Source of the DNA: Clostridia bacterium
GTDB taxonomy: Bacteria > Bacillota > Clostridia > UBA1381
Direction of reading: 5' to 3'
Length of the DNA: 64,000 nt
Assembly: GCA_017415105.1 (NCBI GenBank)
Contig: JAFQJD010000018.1
Coordinates: forward strand, 62,001-126,000
In this document: in pieces, positions 53,560 to 63,800 of the stretch
How positions within the stretch are numbered: the stretch's first letter is position 1
How the letters are laid out: each line of letters begins with the position of its first letter
Made by a program: the position numbers and the translations under genes
The notes under the pieces: model-generated
What the model was told of the DNA's origin: nothing
The model's input: only the letters and a program-made list of their open reading frames with translations
The model's database searches: none

Positions 53560-55173
53560 ATGAAAGAATTAAAATTTGAAGAGTTATCGGTAAAACAGAA
53601 GCTTGGTATGGTTATGTGCGGTCTTATTCCGGCCGAAAACCGTACAGAAGAGAATGATGAGTACGTGCTTGACTTAATCCGTAACCACTGTCTGGGAGCA
53701 GTATGGGTAAACCACAAGACAAAAGACGTGGAAAAAATTATGGCAAGAATTAAAGAAGCTGCCGACTATCCTATCCTGATTTTAACAGACGCAGAAAGCG
53801 GAATGGGCGATTATATTATCGGTAAGCATAATAACCTTGGTATGGCAGACAGCGAGGAGCTTGCATACGCTTTCGGAAAGATTACAGCTATTGAGGCAAG
53901 AAAAATGGGATATAACGTAGTTTGTAACCCTATTCTTGATATAAAAAATTATTGTGCGATCTGCGGAACCAATATCCGTGCAATAGGTTCCGATAAATAC
54001 AGAGTGGCAGAGCTGGCAAAAGCAGAGGCACAGGGTATGCATGACGGTGGTGTTTTAACTGTTGGTAAACACTATCCGAGCCCGAATAAAAAACCGGAGG
54101 GCAGAATTATTGACTCACATATGGCAGAAGCAGTAGGCTATGAAACCGAAGAAGAGCTTATTGAGAATTGTTTGTATGCATATAAGGAGCTTTCGGATGC
54201 AGGTGTTCTTGACGGTATTATGACAGCTCACACAAGAATGATAAATATTGATGATAAATATCCGACATCACTTTCAAAGAAGGTTATAAGCCTCATAAGA
54301 GAGCAGGGCTTTGACGGCTTTATTATTACTGATGCACTTTCAATGATGGGCGTTGTTGCGAAGTTCGGTCTTACAGACCCGAAAGGAATGTGTATTGAAG
54401 CAGGTAACGACCTTTCACTTTGCTGGACAAGTAAGACATGGGAAGGCTTTGATGCTATCTGCGATTGCTATGAAAGAGGTCTTATATCTGACGAAAGACT
54501 TGACGAGGCAACAAAGAAGGTTCTTGAGATGCATCACAGAGTAATGGAGCTTGAACCGAAATTCGATGACCTCACAGATGAGGATATAGCACAATTTGAA
54601 AGATTGGGCACTGATTCTATTTACGCAAAAATAGATGACGGAATAAACCCGGCAATTTCAAAGGACGGAAAGCATTACTTTATCGTTCTTACCGGTAATG
54701 GAACACAGATCAATGAGGCAGGAAAGGTTGATGTTGCTACATTTGCCGGAAACATCTGGCATGGAGGCTGGTATGACACCAGCAGAATATTGGGTAAAAT
54801 CACTGATATGTTCCCCAATTCCGAGGCTGTAGCAATAGAAGAATATCCGTCACCAAATTATGTTCAGAAAACTCTGCAGGATGCGGCAAAATATGATGAT
54901 GTAATATTGATAACATATCAGGATGCACAGGCTTATGCGGGAAGAGAATGTCTGACAGCAAGAATTGTTTCAATGGTAGATTGTATGCAGGTTACGGATT
55001 CTGTAAGTGCAGTTGTACATTTCGGAAACCCATATGTTCTTGAGGATTTGGTTCATATTCCGCGTATTATTGTAGGCCCAACTTCAAGAGGCGGCGTGGA
55101 TGCCGCATTTGAAGTTCTTGTCGGCAACTACCCTGCAAAGGGCAAGCTTACATATGATGTAAAATTTGAATGA
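53560..55173 (+). CDS. GH3-family glycosidase, copy 1 (beta-N-acetylhexosaminidase-like)
   Basis: The product has 537 residues, cytoplasmic. The GH3 barrel (about 1-330) starts with SVKQKLGMVMCGLI, has ILTDAESGMG, VLTVGKHYPS with K170-H171, the D185-S186-H187 triad of NagZ-type enzymes, GIMTAHTRM, and the nucleophile D258 in FDGFIITDALSMMG. The GHG found after KHFP in NagZ is replaced by a shorter loop. The C-terminal 200 residues form the alpha/beta sandwich found in many GH3 enzymes. A DSH loop points to N-acetylhexosaminides; other beta-glycosides cannot be excluded. It follows the giant SLH gene and has a near-duplicate directly downstream. Confidence 0.85.
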   Translation: MKELKFEELSVKQKLGMVMCGLIPAENRTEENDEYVLDLIRNHCLGAVWVNHKTKDVEKIMARIKEAADYPILILTDAESGMGDYIIGKHNNLGMADSEELAYAFGKITAIEARKMGYNVVCNPILDIKNYCAICGTNIRAIGSDKYRVAELAKAEAQGMHDGGVLTVGKHYPSPNKKPEGRIIDSHMAEAVGYETEEELIENCLYAYKELSDAGVLDGIMTAHTRMINIDDKYPTSLSKKVISLIREQGFDGFIITDALSMMGVVAKFGLTDPKGMCIEAGNDLSLCWTSKTWEGFDAICDCYERGLISDERLDEATKKVLEMHHRVMELEPKFDDLTDEDIAQFERLGTDSIYAKIDDGINPAISKDGKHYFIVLTGNGTQINEAGKVDVATFAGNIWHGGWYDTSRILGKITDMFPNSEAVAIEEYPSPNYVQKTLQDAAKYDDVILITYQDAQAYAGRECLTARIVSMVDCMQVTDSVSAVVHFGNPYVLEDLVHIPRIIVGPTSRGGVDAAFEVLVGNYPAKGKLTYDVKFE

Positions 55174-55176
55174 TTT

Positions 55177-55201
55177 AAAGGGACTGAATAAGTCCCTTTT
55201 T
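55177..55201 (+). terminator. Terminator after the first GH3 gene
   Basis: AAAGGGACT (55177-55185) pairs exactly with 55191-55199 across a five-base loop and ends in a T run. Confidence 0.85.
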
Positions 55202-55211
55202 CAGTGCTCAA

Positions 55212-55242
55212 AATCCTAATTTGAAGTTGCAATTTCCTATTT
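55212..55242. promoter_or_regulatory. Possible direct-repeat operator before the second GH3 gene
   Basis: AATCCTAATT (55212-55221) and TTTCCTATTT (55233-55242) are offset by 21 bases with seven of ten matches; the second copy resembles TTTTCTTGTT. A -10-like TAAGAT lies at 55263-55268. This is weaker than the other three sites. Confidence 0.3.
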
Positions 55243-55303
55243 ATTTTTGTTTGTGGATGTGTTAAGATACTTATATAGTGATACTCGAGGGAGGAGTTTA
55301 TAA

Positions 55304-56914
55304 ATGAAAGAATTAAAATTTGAAGAGCTATCAGTGAAACAGAAGCTCGGTATGGTTATGTGCGGTCTTATTCCGTGCGAAAACCGTACAGAGGAAAACG
55401 ATGAATATGTTCTTGACTTAATCCGAAACCACTGCCTTGGTGCTGTATGGGTAAACCCCAGCACAAAAGACGTTGACAAGATTATGGCAAGAATTAAAGA
55501 AGTTGCCGATTATCCTATTCTTATATTAACAGACGCAGAAAGCGGAATGGGCGATTACAAGATAGGTAAGCACAACAATCTTGGTATGACAGATAACGAA
55601 GAGCTTGCATATACTTTCGGAAAGATTACTGCAATACAAGCAAGAAAGATGGGCTATAACGTGGTTTGTAATCCTGTTATTGATATGATAGACCGTTGCG
55701 GAATATGCGGTGCGAATGTACGTCACATGGGCTCTGATAAATATAGAGTAGCTGCGTTGGCAAAAGCAGAAGCACAAGGTATGCATGACGGCGGAGTATT
55801 AACAGTAGGCAAGCATTATCCGAGTGCCAACAAGTCTGAAGGCAGACCGATTGACTCGCATATGGCAGAAAGACTGGCACTTGAAACAAAAGAAGAGCTT
55901 GTTGATTACAATTTATATCCGTATATTGAACTTTCAAAGGCAGGAGTTCTTGATGGTATTATGACCGGACATGTAAGAATGCCGAATATTGATCCTGATT
56001 ATCCGGCTTCACTTTCAAAGAAAGTAATCAATGTAATAAAAGAACAGGGCTTTGACGGCTTTATTATTACGGACGCTCTGTCGATGATGGGCGTTGTAGC
56101 AAAGTTCGGTCTTACAGACCCGAAGGGTATGTGTATTGAAGCAGGTAACGACCTTTCACTTTGCTGGACGGCTCAGACAAAGGAAGGCTTTGATGCTATC
56201 TGCGATTGCTACGAAAGAGGTCTTATCTCTGATGAGAGACTTGACGAGGCAACAAAGAAAGTCCTTGAAATGCATCACAGAGTTATGGAGCTTGAGCCGA
56301 AGTTTACAGAGATAACAGAAGAGGATAAAGCGAACTTCAAAAGAATAGGCACTGATTCTATTTTTGCAAAAATAGATGACGGAATAAATCCGGCAATTTC
56401 AAAGGACGGTAAGCATTTCTTTTTAGTTCTTACCGGTAACGAGACAGATATCAATACTGCCGGAAAGGTTGATGTTGCTACATTTGCCGGAAACATCTGG
56501 CACGGCGGCTGGTACGATATCCAGAGAATATTAGGAAAACTTGAGGATATGTTCCCGAATTCCAAAGCAATAGCAATAAGAGAATATCCGTCCGGTAGTG
56601 ATATTCAGAAACATCTGGAGGATGCGGCAAATTATGATGATGTAATCTTTGTAACATATCAGGATGCGGCGGCTTATGTGGGAAGAGAGTGTCTGACATC
56701 AAGAATTGTATCTATGATAGATGCATTGCAGGTTACAGGCTCCGTAAGCGCAGTTGTGCATTTTGGAAACCCGTTTGTTCTTGAAGATTTGACTCATATT
56801 CCGCGTATTATCGTTGGTCCGACTTCAAAAGGTGGCGTGGATGCGGCATTTGAAGTTCTTGTGGGAGATTATCCGGCAAAGGGCAAGCTTACATACGATG
56901 TAAATTTTGAATAA
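55304..56914 (+). CDS. GH3-family glycosidase, copy 2 (beta-N-acetylhexosaminidase-like)
   Basis: The product has 536 residues with the same architecture as the first copy: DSH at 184-186, nucleophile D257 in FIITDALSMMG, and a C-terminal alpha/beta sandwich. One residue is lost in the loop after KHYPS. The start follows GGGAGGAG. Unlike copy 1 it is followed without a gap by the ASRT-domain gene (its stop shares a base with an ATG), so this copy belongs to the ASRT-isomerase operon. Divergence in the substrate loop suggests a different leaving group or linkage. Confidence 0.85.
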   Translation: MKELKFEELSVKQKLGMVMCGLIPCENRTEENDEYVLDLIRNHCLGAVWVNPSTKDVDKIMARIKEVADYPILILTDAESGMGDYKIGKHNNLGMTDNEELAYTFGKITAIQARKMGYNVVCNPVIDMIDRCGICGANVRHMGSDKYRVAALAKAEAQGMHDGGVLTVGKHYPSANKSEGRPIDSHMAERLALETKEELVDYNLYPYIELSKAGVLDGIMTGHVRMPNIDPDYPASLSKKVINVIKEQGFDGFIITDALSMMGVVAKFGLTDPKGMCIEAGNDLSLCWTAQTKEGFDAICDCYERGLISDERLDEATKKVLEMHHRVMELEPKFTEITEEDKANFKRIGTDSIFAKIDDGINPAISKDGKHFFLVLTGNETDINTAGKVDVATFAGNIWHGGWYDIQRILGKLEDMFPNSKAIAIREYPSGSDIQKHLEDAANYDDVIFVTYQDAAAYVGRECLTSRIVSMIDALQVTGSVSAVVHFGNPFVLEDLTHIPRIIVGPTSKGGVDAAFEVLVGDYPAKGKLTYDVNFE

Positions 56915-56931
56915 TGAAGGGAGAATTTGTT

Positions 56932-57300
56932 ATGGGAAAGAAAGATTGGAGCATAGTTGACGGATATCGTCCGCCTCTTAAAAAGGGTGATGCAACAGAT
57001 TATAAAGGACACGAGTGCGTTCTGATTTTAAACAGAACAGAGCAGGATGCACATTGTCTGATTGATATTTATTTTGAGGATAAACCTCCGGTTAAGGGTA
57101 TTGAGTTTACAGCACCTGCCGAGAGAATAAGTACATTCTATACAGACAATGAGGAGCTTTTAGGTAAAGCAGGTCTTGAGATTATGCAGCAGTATGCTAT
57201 GCATATTTCAAGCGATACCGAAATTGTTGTGCAGTACGGCAGAATGGATGTAAACCAGGATAACCTTGCGTATATGGTTACACTGGGCTACGGAGAATAA
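56932..57300 (+). CDS. ASRT-family (sensory rhodopsin transducer-like) small-molecule-binding protein
   Basis: The start is ATG 56932 because AAGGGAG lies eight bases ahead; an ATG at 56914 has no site. The product has 122 residues: WSIVDGYRPP, GHECVLILNRTEQDAHCLIDIYFED, PPVKGIEFTAPAER and IVVQYGRMD follow the pattern of the Anabaena sensory rhodopsin transducer family (PF07100), a beta-sandwich. The family extends far beyond rhodopsin-bearing organisms and is predicted to bind small molecules. No rhodopsin is present here. In this operon a sugar-binding or mutarotase-like accessory role is more likely than signalling. Confidence 0.85.
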   Translation: MGKKDWSIVDGYRPPLKKGDATDYKGHECVLILNRTEQDAHCLIDIYFEDKPPVKGIEFTAPAERISTFYTDNEELLGKAGLEIMQQYAMHISSDTEIVVQYGRMDVNQDNLAYMVTLGYGE

Positions 57301-57312
57301 TGGAGGATTATT

Positions 57313-58356
57313 ATGACTAAAATAAACACGGTTCTTGGAGAGATAACAAGAGATGAGCTTGGTGTAATAGCACCGCACGAGCATTGCTTTATTGATGTCA
57401 CTTTTGAGGAGATTCCGCCGAAAACCGAGGAGGAAAAAGAGCTCTTCTACTCAAAGGTAGCAATTGACAACATTGATATTTTGAGAAGAAATCCGTTCCT
57501 TGTAAAGGACAATATGATACTTGACGATGTTGATATTGCAGTAAATGAAGTAAAAAGATTCAAAAAGGCAGGCGGCGATACTATTGTTGACCTTACCACT
57601 ATCGGAATTAAGCGTGACTTTAAAAAAATCCGTGAGGTAAGTGAACGCAGTGGTGTTAATATCATAGCAGGAAGCGGTCTTTACACAGGTCTCTCAATTC
57701 CGAAGCCATATTCGGAAATGAACGAGGACCAGATTGCCCAGATGATGATTAAGGAAATCAAATACGGTGATGAAGAAACAGGAATAAAGCCCGGCGTAAT
57801 TGGTGAGATAGGCACAAGTGCAACTATTGAGCCGTTAGAGACAAAATCACTTCGTGCTGCGGCGTTTGCTAATCTTGAAACACATCTGCCTATCTATATC
57901 CATACATATTCATGGTCACAGGCATCGCTTGAGGCTGTTGATATTCTTACAGCCGAGGGTGTGAGACCGGATCAGATTTGCATATGTCATCTTGACGTTG
58001 AATTTGATCACGATTACCTTGAAAAAGTGTTTGACAAGGGCGTTTATGCTATGTTTGACAACTTCGGCAAGGAGTATTATTTTACTGCTCAGGATGCAGT
58101 GTTTGCAGGCGGTCCGTTTGAGACTGACCTTGATCGTGTTCGTATGATAATCCGTATGATTAAGGAAAACCATACAGACAGACTGATGCTCGCAACTGAT
58201 GTATGTCTGAAATCGCTGTTGCATACATATGGTGGCTGGAGCTATGACCATATATTCACAAACATTATGCCTATGATGGAAAATGAGGGCATAAGTAAGG
58301 AAGATATTGACACAATTATACATAAGAATCCGACAGAATTCATTTGTTCAAGATAA
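57313..58356 (+). CDS. Phosphotriesterase-family (PTE/Php-like) metal hydrolase
   Basis: The product has 347 residues. The amidohydrolase-fold metal site shows H22-E-H24 in APHEHCFID, E165 in GEIGTS where the two-metal bridge is a glutamate (Php type) instead of a carboxylated lysine, histidines in PIYIHTYS and ICICHLD, and an aspartate in LATDVCLKSLL. Family members include lactonases and phosphodiesterases. Between an ASRT protein and a sugar isomerase, a sugar-lactone or sugar-phosphate ester substrate is plausible. The start follows TGGAGG. Confidence 0.85.
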   Translation: MTKINTVLGEITRDELGVIAPHEHCFIDVTFEEIPPKTEEEKELFYSKVAIDNIDILRRNPFLVKDNMILDDVDIAVNEVKRFKKAGGDTIVDLTTIGIKRDFKKIREVSERSGVNIIAGSGLYTGLSIPKPYSEMNEDQIAQMMIKEIKYGDEETGIKPGVIGEIGTSATIEPLETKSLRAAAFANLETHLPIYIHTYSWSQASLEAVDILTAEGVRPDQICICHLDVEFDHDYLEKVFDKGVYAMFDNFGKEYYFTAQDAVFAGGPFETDLDRVRMIIRMIKENHTDRLMLATDVCLKSLLHTYGGWSYDHIFTNIMPMMENEGISKEDIDTIIHKNPTEFICSR

Positions 58357-58374
58357 GAAAAGGAGAGAAATAAA

Positions 58375-59877
58375 ATGGAAAATGAGTTTATAACATCTTT
58401 TGAAGTAGCAGATGGCGGTGCGGTTGGTGACATCGTATCAAGAGACCGCAAAGATGCAAGAAAGAGACTTAAAGTAGGTCTTTTGCCACTTTCATGGTTT
58501 GAGTGGTGGCCGATGTATCCTGAAAGCGGGCTTAAAGAAAAAATCCAGAGCGACAGCGATAAGTTCGTTGAGATAATGCAGAAAAAGTTCGGCGATAAAT
58601 ATCAGCTTGTTGTTCCTGAAAAGCACGTTGACACGCTTGATAAGGCGTTTGATATGGGTGAGTATTTTAAACGTGAGGGCGTTGATGCCGTAATTATAGA
58701 TGAGTCAACATATATTACTGACTTTATCCCGATTCAGGCTATTGATGCACTTGGTAATATCCCGATTATTCTGTTCGTTACACAGGCAACAGACAACCTA
58801 TGGGATACAATGTGTAACACAGATGTTATCCGCTTTGAGGGACTTGTGGGTAACACACAGCTTGCAGGTGCATTCAAGAAAATGGGACGTTCGTACAAGG
58901 CAGTAGTCGGCTCGCTTGAGGATAATGAAGCGTTTGAAGAAATCGGCAGACACTTAAAGGTTTTACAGCTGATTGAGGATTTGAAGTACATGGATATCGG
59001 CTTTGTGGGCCATACATTCCGCGGAATGTACGATATCGAAGTAGACAAAACAAAGATAAAGGGAGTATTCGGACCTAACGTTTTGTACCTTGATGTCAAC
59101 CACCTTATAGGTATCTGGGAAGCACTTACAGATGATGAGATTTCAGATTATGTCGCAACAATCAAGAAAGAACTTCCGTACAGAATCGAGGGTATTGACG
59201 AGGAGGATATACGAAAGTCAGTATCAGTCGGACTTGCTGTAAAGAAGCTCATAAAGCAGTTCAATATTGACGGACTTACACTTTTGGGACAGCACCATGT
59301 TGAGGTTGCAACACGTGCATCGGCTGACCTTTCATTCTACTGTGCTGAAAACGATGGCTGTATGACAAGCCACGAGGGCGACCTTGCAAACCTTGTTATG
59401 AAGTATATTCTTAACAAGCTCACAGGCGATTTGCCGGTATTTTTGGAGTGGTCAGCGTTTGATATTGCAACAGACACTCTTTTATTAACACATCACGGCG
59501 TTGTTGATCCGAAAATCCATGCAGCAGACCAGAACAAGTGCCGAATTACTCCGTCACCGGAAAAATGGGACTTTACAGGTCACGGTATGTCAGTTGAGTA
59601 TATGTCAAAGCCGGGTAAGGTTACACTTGCTTGTCTTATTGACGATAAAGAAGGCTGGAAGTTGTTGCTTTCAGGCGGTGAGTGTCTTGAGCTTGCACAG
59701 GCGCCGAGCTTTGCACCGCAGTTCAGATTCAAGCACGAATCACTTACTGTTAAGGAATACATAAAGGAAATAGTCGAAGAGGGCGTTGCACACCACGTAT
59801 GTCTTGTTTACGGCGACTATCGTGAGGATTTAAGACTTTATGCTAAATATGCAGGCTTGAAAACTGTTGAAATATAA
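58375..59877 (+). CDS. L-fucose/L-arabinose isomerase-fold protein
   Basis: The product has 500 residues. It has the FucI/AraA three-domain layout: N-terminal Rossmann-like region (LKVGLLPLSWFEWWPMYPES, DAVIIDESTYITDFIP), a middle domain with IGFVGHTFRGMYDIEVD, and a C-terminal barrel with E and H metal-ligand candidates (TSHEGDLANL, LLTHHGVVDP, GHGMSVEYM). Enzymes of the fold interconvert aldoses and ketoses using Mn2+. The sugar is unknown, and residues diverge from both FucI and AraA. The start follows AAAGGAG 18 bases after the phosphotriesterase stop. Confidence 0.8.
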   Translation: MENEFITSFEVADGGAVGDIVSRDRKDARKRLKVGLLPLSWFEWWPMYPESGLKEKIQSDSDKFVEIMQKKFGDKYQLVVPEKHVDTLDKAFDMGEYFKREGVDAVIIDESTYITDFIPIQAIDALGNIPIILFVTQATDNLWDTMCNTDVIRFEGLVGNTQLAGAFKKMGRSYKAVVGSLEDNEAFEEIGRHLKVLQLIEDLKYMDIGFVGHTFRGMYDIEVDKTKIKGVFGPNVLYLDVNHLIGIWEALTDDEISDYVATIKKELPYRIEGIDEEDIRKSVSVGLAVKKLIKQFNIDGLTLLGQHHVEVATRASADLSFYCAENDGCMTSHEGDLANLVMKYILNKLTGDLPVFLEWSAFDIATDTLLLTHHGVVDPKIHAADQNKCRITPSPEKWDFTGHGMSVEYMSKPGKVTLACLIDDKEGWKLLLSGGECLELAQAPSFAPQFRFKHESLTVKEYIKEIVEEGVAHHVCLVYGDYREDLRLYAKYAGLKTVEI

Positions 59878-59890
59878 AGGGGGAAGTAAA

Positions 59891-60691
59891 ATGGCAAATT
59901 TGAGAGATAAAATGTGGATGCTCGGCGAAACACCGGGTTCACATCATAAGTGGGCTCCGTACAATCTGCCGGGTGTAAACACAATGACACCGATGGAAGG
60001 GCTTGAGTTCTTCGGTGTTAAAAACCTTTGCCGTATGAAAATGAAAAGTGACGGCGACCTCAGCTATGTTACAGATGACCTTATCAGGGACGAAAAGGGT
60101 ATTATGGACAGACTCAGCCTTTCACTTACAGGTGCAGGTGAAAGACCGATTGATGCGGATAAAGACACTCTTGATGAAATTCTTGAAGTTGGCAGAAAGG
60201 AAAAGAGACTTGTTTCTGCAATCAACGACGATTTTTTCCACGGCGAACGTCCTAAAATCTATACTCCGGATGTACTTGCAACACAGCGTGAAACACTGCA
60301 CACAGCGATTGATCATCCGATTGAGTTCTGGTCAGTAGTTTATGAGAGATCATATCTTGCAAATGAGGATGTGTATGCTCACGCAAAGGAATTTGACCTG
60401 ACAACATTCTGGATATGGTATGCAGAGAATATCAAAGACATCAAAAAGTATTTTGAATGGGGAAAGAGCCTCACAAAGGAAGGAAGAATTATCCTTGGTA
60501 TTTATATGTGGGACTACGGCAACGGTGCACCTGTTCCTGATGATTTAATGAAATATCAGCTTGATTTTGCGTATGAAAAGCTGGTATCGGGCGAAGCAGA
60601 GGGACTTATGCTCCACTCAAGCAATAATGCGGATATAGGACTTAAAGCTACTGATATTACTCAGGAATGGCTTAAGGAAATGATTAAATAA
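59891..60691 (+). CDS. Uncharacterised TIM-barrel-like protein of the ASRT-isomerase operon
   Basis: The start is ATG 59891 behind AGGGGGAAG; the product has 266 residues and no signal peptide. Alternating strands and helices (GVKNLCRMKM, RLSLSLTGAG, KRLVSAINDDF, EFWSVVYERSY, LTTFWIWYAENI, GRIILGIYMWDYGNG, GLMLHSSNNAD) look like a beta/alpha barrel. Asp and Glu residues at strand ends suggest a hydrolase or aldolase-type active site, but no known motif is met. I do not recognise the family. It lies 13 bases after the isomerase gene and is closed by a terminator, so it is the last gene of the operon. Confidence 0.6.
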   Translation: MANLRDKMWMLGETPGSHHKWAPYNLPGVNTMTPMEGLEFFGVKNLCRMKMKSDGDLSYVTDDLIRDEKGIMDRLSLSLTGAGERPIDADKDTLDEILEVGRKEKRLVSAINDDFFHGERPKIYTPDVLATQRETLHTAIDHPIEFWSVVYERSYLANEDVYAHAKEFDLTTFWIWYAENIKDIKKYFEWGKSLTKEGRIILGIYMWDYGNGAPVPDDLMKYQLDFAYEKLVSGEAEGLMLHSSNNADIGLKATDITQEWLKEMIK

Positions 60692-60702
60692 TAGAATATA
60701 TT

Positions 60703-60728
60703 AAAATGCAGCAAACCGCTGCATTTTT
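60703..60728 (+). terminator. Terminator after the ASRT-isomerase operon
   Basis: AAAATGCAGC (60703-60712) pairs exactly with 60718-60727 across a five-base loop, ending in five T residues. Confidence 0.88.
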
Positions 60729-60889
60729 GCTTTTCAATATTAAATGATACCTTTCAAAGTCGGATTTGTCAAGAAATTTTATGTTATATTACATTCAATA
60801 AAGGGCATAAAGGTGTTAATATTATTTTGTGGGAGAATTTCTGTTTTTAATTCTTCAGAGAGATAAATAATTAAAAAGGAGATATTGAT

Positions 60890-63800
60890 ATGAAAAGACT
60901 AATATCCTTGATACTTAGTGTTATGCTTATGTTCAGCGGAATTACCGTAGCAAATGCAGATGCAACGGCAGTTGGTATAGGCATCAACCGTTGGAACGGA
61001 TTTGTCGGTGGCGGTGTGACAACACTGAATCCTACAGATAATTCCGATGATGTAGTAAAACTCACTGCAGGCGAAGAAACGACACTTTCACTTGATAATT
61101 CTGTAAGCGGGAATATGCTTATTACTGTTGAGGTTTATGCAGAATCAGCACAAAATTCAACGATTACCGCACTTGCTTCAGACGCAACTACAGTTATGGG
61201 AAGTTTTACGACTGCAAATACTAAATTTGAAACCGGAAAATGGCAGACTGCCAAAATACTTGTATTTCCGAATGGTAAAATATACAGAACATACCTTAAT
61301 GATAGCTACCTTGGTGAGGGCGAAATTTCAGGTGTGTCATTGAGCCTTGGGGAAATCAAATTCAGTGCAGGCGGAACTCTTTACATAAACAATATTTCTG
61401 TTTATGACTATACTACACCCGTTTTGGAGAATTCAAAGCTGAGAACTGTTTATAGCAGTAATTTTGCAGGAACAACAAGCACAACCAATAAAATCAGCAG
61501 TGTTGACGGTTGGAGTTGTAATGCGTCAGACAGTACGATAGGATACTATCTTGTACCCGATCCGAAAAACAGCAGTGAAAATGCTGTAAAAATTGCAAGA
61601 ACTGCAACAAGCGGATCAACTAACCGTTTTGCAAAAGGAATAAACTTCGCAAACGCTTCTTATGAAATGAAGCTATACATTCCGTCAAAGCTTGATGATG
61701 GTGCGACAGACAACCCTGTAAACTTTAAAATGTTCGTAAGAACCGATAACTCGGTTAATCCAACAACTGTTTGGATACGCTCTAATGGTGCTGCAACTAT
61801 AGGCATACCTGAGGTTGGCAGATTTACTGCACCTCTTGATGAATGGTTCACATTAAAGCTGAACATAAACATGGACGCGCAGACAATTGACGTTTATGTG
61901 GGCGATGAAAAGGTATCTGATGAGTCAATTTCTCTTTTAAAGGCTGACGGGACACCTGCAACAAAGTGTACAGAAATAGATTTGGAGGTACCGAGAGAAA
62001 ACAGTAGCGGTATTGCATATTTTAAGGACATTGCTATAAATGAGCAAAATCCTGTAAAAATAGAGGCAAAAGCTGATAAAACCATAATCTATGAGCAGAA
62101 CTTCAATGACGAAGCGGTTGGTGCAAATGTTCCGGGCTTTACACACGGATCAAGACTTGAGGCGGACACTGCACTGACATTTACTACAGCAGCAGGTGCA
62201 GCAGGCTCAACAAGCCGTGTGGGTATGCTTTATGACCCGTCATATACGGATGCAACTGCATACCGTTATACCGATGCAGGAGAAACAGATACAACTGCCA
62301 TTAAGAAGGACTATAAGAGTCAGGAATGGTGGTCGTATGATATTTCAGAAAAAACGGCAAATCTGGATAACATCACATTAAGTTTTAAATATTACAATGC
62401 AAAAAATGTCGGCAACCACGAAAAGTACAGTTGGGCATTGAGCCGTGACCACTTATTTGCAGGCTTTGCAACCGGTATGGGCGATACTGCAACCGGTAAT
62501 ATGTATTACACCGGAGCAAGCAGTATAGCGATGTATATGAAACCCGGCAACCAGAAGGTTGCACTTATGCAGAATGCTTCAAGATCAAATGGTACGAATG
62601 TTCCAATCAGTGTAGGTGCGTGGAAAGATTTATCTTTGACAATTACTAAAAATGCTGACAATACAGCTACTGCGAAAATCAAATCAGAAGCAACAGAGGA
62701 TACATATTCTCTTACAAGCTTCCCGACAATCAGTAAGCTGTCATTCCAACTTGATGAACTTTACGGCGGAAAATACTACATTGATGATATAGAAGTGTAT
62801 TCAGCACAATACACGGAGGAAGTTCTTTATACAGAAAGCGAGCTTAAGGATATAAGCACAGCTACAATTATTCCAGTATATACAAATACCATTACAAGAA
62901 ATAATGTACCTACATTTACAATAGACGGAATTAACTTCTCGGACGGCACCGCAAATGTCAGTACAGAAAACGCTGTTTCAAGTGTAGCTGTTACACAGTG
63001 GAAAAACCTTGATGAAAATGTAAATGCGTGGCTGTATACTGCCGTATATAATGCAGAGGGCAGACTTCTTAAAGCACAGAAGCAGGAGCTTACAGCACAG
63101 GCACTTACAGAAAAGGGTACAGTAGATATAGATGATATTTCCTGCGACGGAGCAGAGTATGCAAAAGCATTCATATGGTCAGATGACCTTGCACCTCTTG
63201 CAGAGGGATACTTTGTCGGAAAGAAAATAACCGTATGGATTGCAGGCTCATCTACTGCACAGGACTATCCTGCCGAAAGATATCCGCAGGCTGGCTGGGG
63301 ACAGATGATAGACCCGTATTTTTATGAAAACTCGGTAACTGTTAACAATAAGGCTGTTGGCGGAAGAAGCTCAAAGTCATTTATTCAGGAAGGCAGACTT
63401 GATGAAATCCTTGCAAGCGGACAGTCGGGCGATTATCTCTTTGTATGGTTCGGCGGAAACGATGCATCAAAGAAAGGTATGCTTGAGTATACAGACCCGA
63501 CACTTGGCTGGGACGTTGTTGATTCCAACCCCGACGGATACAGTGAGGATGCAAGCTATAAATATTATCTAAAGCAGTATGTTGACGGTGCAAGGGCAAA
63601 GGGTATGATACCTGTATTTGTTACAGTTCTTCCAATGTATAGCGAAAGAAACGGTCAATATGTCGGCAGCAACTATGCCGCAGAACACGTAGAGGCAATG
63701 ATTAACCTTGGTGAAGAGCTCGGTGTTCCGGTTTCAAACGTTAATTCGAAGTTTATCAATGCTATGGAGTCAATGAGTCTGGAAGAAGTGAAAAAGCACT

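Larger units (their letters stand above)
53560..56914 (+). repeat. Tandem duplication of a GH3 gene
   Basis: The two genes (53560-55173, 55304-56914) encode proteins alike from first to last residue, differing mainly in the loop after KHYPS and in parts of the C-terminal domain. Stretches around 54340-54420 and 56082-56162 are almost identical in bases as well, more so than the flanks. Confidence 0.85.

Noticed and set aside
60729-60889. AraC-type repeat and promoter before the CE12-like gene
   Set aside because: TTTCAA copies are offset by 20, not 21, bases and no good -10 box follows TTGTCA at a fitting distance.
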